Below, in pieces: positions 48,190-60,300 of a DNA stretch of 64,000 bases. Under the pieces are notes generated by a model. It saw only the letters and a program-made list of their open reading frames with translations, ran no database searches and was not told the origin of the DNA. The DNA is taken from assembly GCA_032622095.1 (NCBI GenBank), contig CP136062.1, positions 6,324,001 through 6,388,000 on the forward strand. The letters run 5' to 3'. Numbering within the stretch: position 1 is the stretch's first letter; the number at the start of each line of letters is the position of its first letter. Position numbers and translations under genes: made by a program. This DNA is from Siphonodentalium dalli. Taxonomy: Eukaryota; Mollusca; Scaphopoda; Gadilida; Siphonodentaliidae.

Positions 48190-50996
48190 TCACGATGGGA
48201 GACGCGCTAGTGCAGCATTATGTTTTGATTACGGGTGCTGTGCTGGTGCAGCATGAACCATGTCACGACGGGAGCTCTGCTGGGCAGCATTAACCCTTTC
48301 ATGACGGGCAGCTGTGCTGGAGCAGCATTAACCCTTCCATGACGGTAGTTGAGTTGGTGCAGGATTAGTTATTTCATGAAGGGAGCTGCGTTGGTGCGGC
48401 ATTAAATATTTGATGATGGGAGCTGCGTTGGTGCAGCATTAACTCTTTCATGACGGGAGCTGCGCTGGTGCAGCATTAATTATTTCATGAAGGGAGCTGC
48501 GTTGGTGCAGCATTAATTATTTGATGATGGGAGCCCGAGTTGGTGCATCATTAACTATTTGATGGCGGGAGCTGCGCTGGTGCAGCATTAATTATTTCAT
48601 GACGGGAGCTGCGTTGGTGCTACATTAACTCTTTCATGACGGGAGCTGAGCTGGTACAGCATTAATTATTTGATGACGGGAGCTGCGTTGGTGCAGCATT
48701 AATTATTTGCTGATGGGAGCTGCGCTGGTGCAGCATTAGTTATTTCATGACGGGAGATGCGTTGGTGCAGCATTAGTTATTTGATGATGGGAGCTGCGTT
48801 GGGGCAGCATTAATTATTTCATGACTGGAGCTGCGTTGGGCAGCATTAATTCTTTCATTATGGGAGCTGTGCTGGTGCAGCATTAACCTTTTTGTGACGG
48901 GAGCTGTGTTGGTGCAGTATTAACCCTTTCATGACGGGAGCTGCGCTGATGCAGCATTAATTCTTTCGTGACGAGATCTGTGCTGGTGCAGCATTAATTA
49001 TTTAATGACGGGAGCTGCGTTGGTGCAGCATTAACTAATTCATGACGGGAGCGGCGCTGGTGCAGCATTAATTATTTCATGACGGGAGCTGCGTTGGTGC
49101 AGCATTAACTATTTTATGATGGGATATGTGCTGGTGCAGCATTAACCCTTTCATGACGGGTAGCTGTGCTGGTCCAGCATTAACCCTTCCATGGTGGGAC
49201 CATGACGACAGTTGCGTTGTTGTAGCATTAGTTATTTCATGAAGGGAGCTGCGTTGGTGCAGCATTAAATATTTGACGATGGGAGCTGCGTTGGTGCAGC
49301 ATTAACATTTTTATGACGGGAGCTGCGCTGGTGCAGCATTAATTATTTCATGAAGGGAGCTGCGTTGGTGCAGCATTAATTATTTGATGATTGGAGCCAG
49401 CGTTGGTGCAGCATTAACTATTTCATGGCGGGAGCTGCGCTGGTGCAGCATTAATTATTTCATGACGGGAGCTGTGTTGGTGCAGCATTAACCCATTCAT
49501 GACGGGAGCTGCGTTGGTGCAGCATTAACTCTTTCATGACGGGAGCTGCGTGGTGCAGCATTAATTATTTGATGATGGGAGCTGCGTTGAAGCAGCATTA
49601 GCTCTTTAATGACGGGAGCTGCGTTGCTGCAGCATTAATTATTTGATGATGGGAGCTACGTTGGTGCAGCATTAACTCTCTCATGACGGGAGCTGCGCTG
49701 GTGCAGCATTAATTATTTGATGACGGGAGCTGCGTTGGTGCAGCATTAACTCTTTAGTGACGGGATCTGAGCTGGTGCAGCATTAATTATTTCATGACGG
49801 GAGCTGCGTTGGTGCATCATTAATTATTTGATGACGGGAGCTGCGTTGGTGCAGCATTAACTATTTCATGACGGGAGCTGCGCTGGTGCAGCATTAATTA
49901 TTTCACGACGGGAGCTGCGTTGGTGCAACATTAATTATTTGATGATGGGAGCTGCATTGGTGCAGCATTAACTCTTTCATGACGGGAGCTGCGCTGGTGC
50001 AGTTTAATACATTTCATGACGGGAGCTGCGTTGGTGCAGCGTTAATTATTTGATAATGGGAGCTGCGTTGGTGCAGCATTAACTATTTCAGGACGGGAGC
50101 TGCGTTAGTGCAGCATTAATTATTTGATTTTGGGAGCTGCGTTGGTGCAGCATTAACTCTTCCGTGACGGGAGCTGCGTTAGTGCAGCATTAATTGTTTG
50201 ATTATGGGAGCTGCGTTGGTGCAGCATTACTCTATCATGACGGGAGCTGCGCTGGTGCAGCAATAATTTCATGACGGGAGCTGCGTTGGTGCAGCATTAA
50301 TTATTTGATGATGGGAGCTGCGCTGGTGCAGCATTAATTATTTCATGACGGGAGCTGCGTTGCTGCAGCATTAGTTATTTGATGAAGGGAGCTGCGGTGG
50401 TGCAGCATTAACCCTTTCATGACGGGAGCTGCGTTGGTGCATCGTTAACCCTATGGTGACGGGAGTTGTGCTGGTGCAGCATTAATTCTTTCATGACGGG
50501 AGCTGCGTTGGGGCAGCATTAATTCTTTCATGACGGGAGCTGCGTTGGAAAACATTAATTCTTTCATGATGAGAACTGTGCTGGTGCAGCATTAACCTTT
50601 TTATGACGGGAGCTGTGTTGGTGCAGTATTAACCCTTTCATGACGGGAGCTGCGCTGGTGCAGCATTAATTATTTCATGACGGGAGCTGTGCTGCTACAG
50701 CATTAATTATTTAATGACGGGAGCTACGTTGGTGCATCATTAAATCATTCATGACGGGAGTTGCGCTGGTGCAGCATTAATTATTTCATGACGGGAGCTG
50801 CGTTGGTGCAGCATTAACTATTTTATGATGGGATCTGTGCTGGTGCAGCATTAACCCTTTCATACCGGGTAGCTGTGCTGGTCCAACATTAACCCTTCCA
50901 TGGTGGAAGCTGCATTGGTGCAGCATTAACCATTTCATGACGGCAGCTGTGCTGGTGCAGCATTAATTATTTTATGACGGGACCTGCGTTGGTGAT
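48190..50996. repeat. 37 bp minisatellite, ~75 copies
   Basis: The consensus is 'gggagctgcgttggtgcagc' followed by 'attaattatttcatgac', 37 bp in all (for example 49,021 to 49,058). Copies vary at a few favoured positions: cgtt/cgct, tattt/ccttt, catgac/gatgat. The alternation of c-gac and g-gat types suggests a partial two-unit higher-order pattern. It is not a CRISPR array: there are no unique spacers and the genome is eukaryotic. Confidence 0.95.
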
Positions 50997-53090
50997 GAAA
51001 AGCAAATTCGGGATACAGCATGTGTGGTTGCTCCACTACGTGTCACGTATGATTCATATTATAATGATTGTTCAGTAAAACATAGTTTAAAACAGTTAAA
51101 ACGCAAAGTTGGAGTAAAACAGTCCGAAGGAACGGCTGGGTAAGAAATGGCGGTCTCCCCTATCTTCGTGGCAATGTGCTGTCGGAGAGAATCGTCGAGA
51201 CACAAAACACGAGTCGGATCGACAGAGTTCAGGATCGAACACGCTGGAAACACTTAGGTCCATGCTTGTCATCATCACAAATGAAATTTACAACATTAAA
51301 ATACATTCCGCCACGAAACATCCGAGCAGGCCAGCTCCCGCGTGCCTCCTTCCTCGAACGCTACTTCGTGATTTACAAACAAACCCATCCGTCAATACTA
51401 CAATACGATTACGAATGGAAATCGATCAGTATAGACAATCGCGCATGGGATCAAGCTTTTGATTATGCCCATCAATATATATGGGTTATAAGCTATATGA
51501 TTGTACCTGATAACCGACAATTTCTCTATTAATTTACATTCAAATGTTATTAAACGTATTTTTCTCCACAATGTTTTTATCTCAGTGCACCAAAATAGAA
51601 TTGACCGGAAGTGAACTCGCACAAGGAGTCCGTCGTAAAATATGACATATTTCGTCGGAATACGGTACTTTCCTATTCATAAATATGTTTTTATATACCG
51701 GTAGGCTATTTGATTTTAGAATAATACAATATTCTGAAACATGTAAGTTTTCTATTTATGTGATTTGCGTAATAATACGACATCTTGTAATCTCGCTTTC
51801 GACTATAGACTGGTAATTCTAAAAATAAAATATCAACATTTCCATCTGTAAACAGCACAAAACTACATAAATCGTGGGTAATCAAGCAACTAAATTAATT
51901 CCAACAACTTAAATAAACTGAAAGCATCGATTTCATATCATAAACTTGCCCGATTACAGGATCGAATTGCTTTTCTGGTCGATTTTCATGTACCTGCCGC
52001 GAATTGAAAAATGACAACAACATCATGAACATGTGTTTACAATAGAAATATGGCGACTGGCTCCCAAGAAAAACTGACACGTTTTAGCGGACGTTTTTCA
52101 AACGATACAGTGAACATTAATCTAAAGCATAGCTCCTTGGTTCTTAACGGTATGTCAATTATCATAATGGGCTGCCTAATGATACTGTTGAAGTTATAGT
52201 TTTTCACATTTGAATGCAAAAACAATGCTATAATATTGCAGATATACTCTGTTTCAAAGTCATTTTTCTGGTACAAAAAGCTCTTTAGCTCACATCTATT
52301 CGTGGCACCTCCTTTAACGATATATGCTCTATATATTATCTCTATGTTATATCTATTTCTGTCTGCTTTTATGTGAAAAATACCAATTTTGTCAGCCCGT
52401 TTCCAGACATTTTTTATGAAACAGACTTTGCCATCCCCTTAACTTACTGAATGCGAAATCGCTACCATACATGATTTGTGGTTATGTTAAAACCCAATTG
52501 GTCTGTCTTTCAATTCTTTTATTGTTTAGTCAGCTAACGATCAGTGAGAGCAAGTACAATTACATTGTTCTCCTTTCGTTTCACACAAGCTGACACCAGT
52601 AGAACTTTTCTCAAAGTAAATTTATTTTCTCATGTGCATGGTCAGTGGCTCAGTGGACACTGATCCCCAGTGACAAGCCACTGTTCATCGCAGTTACTAG
52701 TACCATGGAAACGTACATGTTAAAACTCAACCATTTTAAGTTACTTGTACCGCTGCAAACTTAGCTTGAAAGATATATGTCTTATTAGCATCATAGTAGC
52801 AACTGTTTAAGTAATGGTTCCCATCACAGAACACATGGCCAACGCTGATAACCCTCAAGCATATTTGGCAAAAAATAATAATACCTGTGGAAATGTGGGA
52901 TAGACATATGTCCAGTTTAACTTTTCACATGCCCATAATTTAACTGATGGGAAAGGTTATAAATATACCTTCGATCAACCTATATACCTTAATCAACTAT
53001 TACAGTGACCGTGAACATTTTGACAAGTGCAAATTTTGGCACCTGCGAACAAAATATTGCCAGTAATTATAGGTGTGGGAGCAATAGCTC
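50997..53090. other. Intergenic, no gene recognised
   Basis: A 118-residue plus-strand frame at 51,176-51,532 is the longest here. It has no motif I recognise, no family-like composition and no splice context, so I do not call it. A small inverted pair 'cagtggctcagtgg' / 'agccactg' lies near 52,645-52,685. Confidence 0.5.
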
Positions 53091-53195
53091 CCTTTTCCTG
53101 GGAAAGACTTGGCCAATGCATTCTCTTTTATATTAGTAGGTGAGGTGCCATATTGGCGACTCGCATATATAAGAGAATGCATTGGCACAGGGATT
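53091..53195. repeat. Short inverted element built on 'aagagaatgcattgg'
   Basis: 'ggccaatgcattctctt' (about 53,111) and 'aagagaatgcattggcac' (about 53,170) are inverted across about 60 bp. A related inverted pair is at 57,025-57,075 and a half copy at 1,082-1,108 inside the first minisatellite. Probably a tiny dispersed foldback family. Confidence 0.6.
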
Positions 53196-54767
53196 TTGCC
53201 AAATTTCAGGAAGCTCCAGTCAGGAAAGGGTTAATAAATAGCATCAGCTATGAAGTAGTATCAGCTTAGAAAATAATATATGTAGGAAAATTAATACACA
53301 GGGGTACTGTAACGTGACCCATGGATTGTCATGGGATAGGTGCTGTGTTTCTCAGATGATTTTAAAGTGGCACTAATAATTAGCAATAAATACCGGTAGT
53401 GTTTGTCATCAGCTTAGAATATATGTAGGGGGAACTGTCTCATGTGTCTCATGGAATAGGTGCGGCAAATCAAAGAGACACTAATAATTAGCTTGGATGA
53501 CTTGTGAGCACAATAATTATTTAACCCTCATTAAAGCAAACTCATGGTATCCCAGCTACAGTAGTAGTTACTACTGTTTATTTTTAATGTTGACAACAAT
53601 GCTTTTAGATGTCAGCAAAAATTTACATGGTTGTACTCGGTAGTTCAAACTGCTTGGCATAAACAGGACTGTTAGTCGTTCCTTTTATTTAACTGTTCAA
53701 GCTCCATGAAAAGAAGTGAGTACTTACTTACAATGCAGCATACACTTGATCAATTGATTAGTTGTGCAACCACACTTGTTAAAATTATGTCTGTATTGTG
53801 TATGTATTATTGTATACTTAAAGTGTTTTATTTTCTATTTTCAGGGATATTTTGGATCTACATCCTGCTTATCACACATATAACTATATAACTATATCAA
53901 CTATCAGAAGTTCAACTCTGTGATCACTGATCTGACATTTACTGGTTCTGAATACATTTTGAAAAGGCATCAGACAATTTTTTTGAACAGGTGTAAAATT
54001 AAAATTCACAATCAGAGATTAAATGGAACTGTTGTGTCCTGACTATGATGACACAAATGTCAAATCCACTATTTTCTGTGGGCTCTCTTCTTGGAATGTT
54101 ATTCACACACAAAGACAATATCAACACCAAGGACACAAACTTTTAATAACTTGCAACTTCAGCTTTCTTATAATACTACTAGAAAAGGAAATGATGAGAA
54201 AACAGGATAACAGAAAATACATCATCTATTCTAAATTATATTGGAGGTAGTCATGTGTGCAATGGATACTTTTGGGGTGGAGGCATACATGTGTAAAAGT
54301 GATTCTTGACCTGAGGTAACAAGGAATTCACTCCAGGAAGCTGATGTGTAGTTATTTATTCAGTGCAAAACATCTTATGAAAGTACAGGGTATTGATCCA
54401 CTTGTTCTAAGGAAAATATACACTGCTTCAATTCTGGAGAATGTAAATCTTGTTCTATTACGTTTGGAAAGTGTCATAATTTACACTTGAATGTGGCTGC
54501 ACAATGAACATATTTTGTCTAACAGAAAGTGTAATGAAAAGACATGAAGATTCCTGGGTGATGTGATTGCCTTCTGATTAATAAAATATTGGGCCAACAG
54601 TATGATCTTATTATTTTGAACTAAATCCAAATTCACCAATAAGAAATATATTGTTATTAGAATGAGATACTGCCATCATACGATTCATACCGGTTGGTAT
54701 TTTTTCATTCTTGCCACATTTGTCATGTTCCAGGGATCAGGGTGTGCAATAAAGAGAGGATCTACAA
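53196..54767. other. Intergenic; one imperfect tandem pair
   Basis: About 53,270-53,395 and 53,410-53,495 share 'atatgtagg', 'tcatgggataggtgc'-like and 'cactaataattagc' words in order, an imperfect ~150 bp tandem pair. The rest is AT-rich, with no gene seen. Confidence 0.5.
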
Positions 54768-54900
54768 TGAGTCCCCAGTTTATAGCTGAATTTACAAAAC
54801 GAGTCCAGAATATTAGAACTGGACGAGCCTTTGTTGAGGTCCTGACCTAATGTAGTGGACGAGTTTTGTAAATTCCGCTATAGCCTATACTCTGGGGACG
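54768..54900. mobile_element. Hairpin MITE-like element (~130 bp)
   Basis: 'gagtccccagtttatagctg' with 'aatttacaaaacgagtcc' on the left is mirrored by 'ggacgagttttgtaaatt' and 'tatactctggggac' on the right, around a ~45 bp centre. Non-coding. Confidence 0.7.
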
Positions 54901-55719
54901 TGTTATAGGTTATATTTATTACATGATCTAAAGCCTCGACAAAACCTACTTAAATCAACAAATGGTACGCTAAACTAACATCGGCTTATATAAGACATGG
55001 GATAACTTTTCATGTAACTGTTCATTGTTTGCGTGTGTAAAGAAATAGTCCCAGATAAATAAAGACACTTTGATGTATTTAATGGTGTATATATAATGAC
55101 ATAACTTTTCAAACTCTTCATGATTATAGCTGGTTGGAAAAATATTGGAAGGCATAATATATGGAGTGTAAATAGAAGACAGACCGGAAGTCAAGGGTCA
55201 CCTGGCACTATTTCCTGTTGTTCGTTTAATATCACAAATTATCACATAATTAACTCACAAAACCAGGATCATAATTATTGGTAAGACACACATGTAATAT
55301 TAGCGCGTGCGATGACGTCACGCCATTATTTAAACGACTTGCGATTGCTGACGTTTATGATAGTTTTATTCGATGAATACTTCACGTTGCTTCGCGTTTA
55401 TTTGATCATGTGATAAAATGTATATCAAACTCATTCTACTTTATACGTAATGTATCAACTTTATCCACTAAATTCTATTTGAGTCTCGGTGAACCTCGGC
55501 TCAAATCGAATTTAGTTATCTCGATTGATAGATTCCGTACAAAATATAAACTCATGTGAGATCCTCTACATACAAATATTTACTATAATTTTGCCTTACA
55601 TACATCAGGGTACATGTACTACTATAGCTATATAAGTTCGTGAAACATGACTGCAAACAGCAATTATTATGTTCAATTAGACACTCAAAGAAAGAACATA
55701 CATCGGTGCTATGGCCCCA
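54901..55719. other. Intergenic, no gene seen
   Basis: AT-rich sequence without a recognisable gene or repeat, leading into the diverged higher-order repeat units. Confidence 0.5.
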
Positions 55720-57321
55720 AGTTTATGAAACTCCTGCGATCCCATAACAATAACGTATGAGGTATTTCACTGTTCGTGCAGAAAATTGTGCTATCTTTGC
55801 GCATTTGCACTCATATGGTAAACTGACGACAGGAACACACATAATCAGTTGTGTGTATATATTGCATACCAACGTTTCATATTGATATACCGGTAGTGGC
55901 ACATGCGTCCATGTGCTTGCGATATACACGATGGCAAGAGTCTGTTAATTAGGTCATTTCTATTCTTAACAATGTGTTCCAGACTCGTGATGTTTCAATA
56001 TTTTGGGAGGTGTGTCCACACGGTTGTGACGTTGATGAACACGTCCTGGCATATGGACTGAAAGATCCTTTATTGATGCAGTAGTGCTGTGGAAAATGAT
56101 TGACGTATTTACTCAGTATAACCAAAATAAAACTACAGCTTTAGCATCGTGGCAGTCTAGTAATAACTAGACCAAGGTTTCCTTACAGTCAACTCTCAAC
56201 GTAAGTTGAAAGTAATGAAATTTAGGTCTAATTTTAATAAGACTGGCATCGTGGTATAGCAGTAATGGATAGCAGTGTTCTCAGCTCTACTTGGTATGAT
56301 TGTGATTTAATATTGACGGTTTGTGGTGTCAGTTATATTTAAGCAGGTACCTGTAGCTACAAGCAATTGCATTAAAATCCGAAAAAAATTCAGTTTCAAA
56401 CTGGCAATTTCACGATTCCATTGCACATGCAGGAACAGACACATTGCAAAGATGTTAAGATGCGGCGTGGACTTCCGGAATGTTTATGAAATTCTGTGCG
56501 ATTGTGGAAGTGTATTTGACAGGTCAAGCTATCATTTCGTTATTGCACTTGTCAGATAAACTGACGACACGAGCACACACATGCGGTTTTGTTTATTTCA
56601 TACCAAGCGAGTGATATTGATATGGTGGCAAGTTCTTTCATATGCTTGCGACATACAATATGGAAATAGTCTGCCTACCCATTAGTGGTAGGAAGTTCAA
56701 TGGTGGCTATTTTTAATTTCACAATGCGCTCCATAGTTGGGTATGTCGATATTCCAGAAGGGACGCCCAATCGCCCATATGGTTGCGACATTGATCAACT
56801 CAGACTGAAAATCCTTTATTGGTGTACCAGCGCAGTCTGAAAATGGGTGATGTGAGAGCGCATTAAAATATATAATACGGCCTTAGACTTGTGACATAAC
56901 CAGCAATTGTGTACAGTGTTCTCAACGCTACCTGCTATTAGAGTTTTGATGCTGATAGTGCATGGTGTCTATTAAATTTAACAAGTTCATGACTTGAGTT
57001 TCCGGAAATATTACGAAAAACCCTGTGCCAACGCATTCTCTTACATATACGAGGCTTCATATATAAGGGAAGGCACTGGAACATGGTCTTTAATACCAAA
57101 ACAGTGCAGCACCCAGCATTAAAAGGATAAACAAATATTGCAGGAAAAATACAAACAGTCACTAAAATACTTAAAATTTCCAGGTTGTGTGATTAAATCT
57201 ATGAGTTATAATCGTTATATGTATTTGACACTTTCGTGGAAGAAACCGTGTTGAGCAACATCCATAATGCAGGGATGTAGAGACACTTGTGGGGAAGGGT
57301 CAGTTAGAATATGCCGTTCCA
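55720..57321. repeat. Diverged flanking units of the 1,816 bp repeat family
   Basis: The signature 'cttgcgacatac' followed by 'gtctg..aa.c.gttagt' and 'ttaatttcacattgcg' is found in diverged form near 55,915 and 56,645, about 730 bp apart, before the homogeneous array begins. They look like older, unhomogenised monomers at the array edge. Confidence 0.65.
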
Positions 57322-60300
57322 ATGTGTGATTAACAGCCGCATATGTGTTATTTCCCCCTGGTATATGACATACTTGCATACGTCGCGTAAGGATAACAAT
57401 TTGTATTTGACTGATCGTGCGATCATTACGCCACTGCACTCGTCCGATATACGACAACAGTATCTCGCGCATGCGATTTTGTGTATATATTCCGTACCAA
57501 GCGTGCGATATTGATGTCGTGTCAAGTGCGTCCATATGCGTGCGACATACAGTATATGGCAATAGTTTGACAATCCGTTAGTGGTATACTATGTTCAATT
57601 GTGGTTAATTCTTAATTTCACATTGCATGCGTTCTAGAGTTGGGATACGTCGATATTCCGGTAGGGGCGTTCACATGGTTGCGGCATCGATTAATGGATC
57701 CTGGCATATGGACTGAACATTGCTTTATTGCCGTAGTAGCGCAGTGTACACAAAATGAAGCCTTAAATTGTTTACACAACCAGTAATTGGGTACAGTATT
57801 CTCGACTACGTCTATGACTGAATGCTGGTGCTGATGGTGTTTGGTGTCCGTAATATTTTGAAGCAGATATGACAATTATCGCAAGAAAAATACAAATTAA
57901 GTTACTAAAATGCAGGTTTTATGGTTAAATCTATACGTGTTTTTTTTACCTGAAATTGAGCATTTTCACTCAAGAAACAGTGTTAGGCAACATCTATCTT
58001 GCAGGGATATAGAGACATCGGTGGGGAAGAGTCAGTTAGAATATATCGATCGAGCGTGTGGTAAACAGACCCAGTTGCATGTTTGTTACTGGCCGATAGT
58101 GTATGATAATCATGCATGCATGCGTCTTTTAATGAGAACAATAATGTTTTTGGCAGATTGTGCTATCCTACGCCATTGAACTCGTCCGATATACTGACAA
58201 CAGTAAGACACACGCGTAGTTTTATTCCATACCAAGCATGCGACATTGATATCGTGTCATAAGTGCATCCACATGCTTGCGACATATACTAGTTATGCCA
58301 ATAGTCTGTCCAACCGGTAGTGGGAAATTGTATTTAATCGTGGATACTTCTTAATTTCACATTGCGTTCCGAAGTTGATCAACATATCCTGGTATATATT
58401 GACTGAAAATTGCTTTATTGACGTAGTAGCAGTGTACACATTATTTATGTAGGAACGCTTTACGTACAAACAAATAACGATTATATAACGGTGTGAGTCG
58501 TGTGACATAACCTGTATGACTGAATTTTGGGAATTATGTGCATGCCTGCGTCGCGTAAGGATGACACTTAGGGTTGCACTCGTTCGATATACTGATACCA
58601 GTAACATACGCGTTCGGTTTTGTGTATGTATCCCACATATTGATATAGTGTCAAATGCATGCGTTCATATGCTTGCGACATATACTGTGACATGGGTCTG
58701 TCAATCCGTTAATGTCACTATGTTCAATCGTGCCGGTTAGTTCTTAATGTCACACCTGTGTTCTTTAGTTGGGATATGGGACGAGCACCCATATGCTTGC
58801 GACATGACTGTAACAGGACTTGTCTCTTCGGATTGTGAACTGTACTATACTGTATGACGTCACCATGTGCTCACACAATTCCCTCCAACTTATGCAAATA
58901 AGCATTTCTATCTCAGATTTGAATAGACGTTGGATATTTTCGGACTACATGACTTAGCTGTGTAGCAACACACCATGAGCTATACAGCACACCCTGTCAT
59001 CACTCCACATGTAGTGCAGAATTTCAACACACAACTTGGAGTATTTTGTAATGTAATTTTATTATATTTCCACGTTGTCAAGCAGACCAGATCTTCGGTG
59101 TTAACAGTAAACGAATCGAGTAAAAAATGTTGTGAAAATGTGTGATTAACAGCCGCATATGTGTTATTTCCCCCTGGTATATGACATACTTGCATACGTC
59201 GCGTAAGGATAACAATTTGTATTTGACTGATCGTGCGATCATTACGCCACTGCACTCGTCCGATATACGACAACAGTATCTCGCGCATGCGATTTTGTGT
59301 ATATATTCCGTACCAAGCGTGCGATATTGATGTCGTGTCAAGTGCGTCCATATGCGTGCGACATACAGTATATGGCAATAGTTTGACAATCCGTTAGTGG
59401 TATACTATGTTCAATTGTGGTTAATTCTTAATTTCACATTGCATGCGTTCTAGAGTTGGGATACGTCGATATTCCGGTAGGGGCGTTCACATGGTTGCGG
59501 CATCGATTAATGGATCCTGGCATATGGACTGAACATTGCTTTATTGCCGTAGTAGCGCAGTGTACACAAAATGAAGCCTTAAATTGTTTACACAACCAGT
59601 AATTGGGTACAGTATTCTCGACTACGTCTATGACTGAATGCTGGTGCTGATGGTGTTTGGTGTCCGTAATATTTTGAAGCAGATATGACAATTATCGCAA
59701 GAAAAATACAAATTAAGTTACTAAAATGCAGGTTTTATGGTTAAATCTATACGTGTTTTTTTTACCTGAAATTGAGCATTTTCACTCAAGAAACAGTGTT
59801 AGGCAACATCTATCTTGCAGGGATATAGAGACATCGGTGGGGAAGAGTCAGTTAGAATATATCGATCGAGCGTGTGGTAAACAGAGCCAGTTGCATGTTT
59901 GTTACTGGCCGATAGTGTATGATAATCATGCATGCATGCGTCTTTTAATGAGAACAATAATGTTTTTGGCAGATTGTGCTATCCTACGCCATTGAACTCG
60001 TCCGATATACTGACAACAGTAAGACACACGCGTAGTTTTATTCCATACCAAGCATGCGACATTGATATCGTGTCATAAGTGCATCCACATGCTTGCGACA
60101 TATACTAGTTATGCCAATAGTCTGTCCAACCGGTAGTGGGAAATTGTATTTAATCGTGGATACTTCTTAATTTCACATTGCGTTCCGAAGTTGATCAACA
60201 TATCCTGGTATATATTGACTGAAAATTGCTTTATTGACGTAGTAGCAGTGTACACATTATTTATGTAGGAACGCTTTACGTACAAACAAATAACGATTAT

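Noticed and set aside
48190-50996. CRISPR-like regular repeat
   Set aside because: Repeats are contiguous with no unique spacers, units drift in sequence, and the context is eukaryotic.
51176-51532. 118-residue ORF as a host gene
   Set aside because: No recognisable motif, no splice or promoter context, and length is within chance for this composition.
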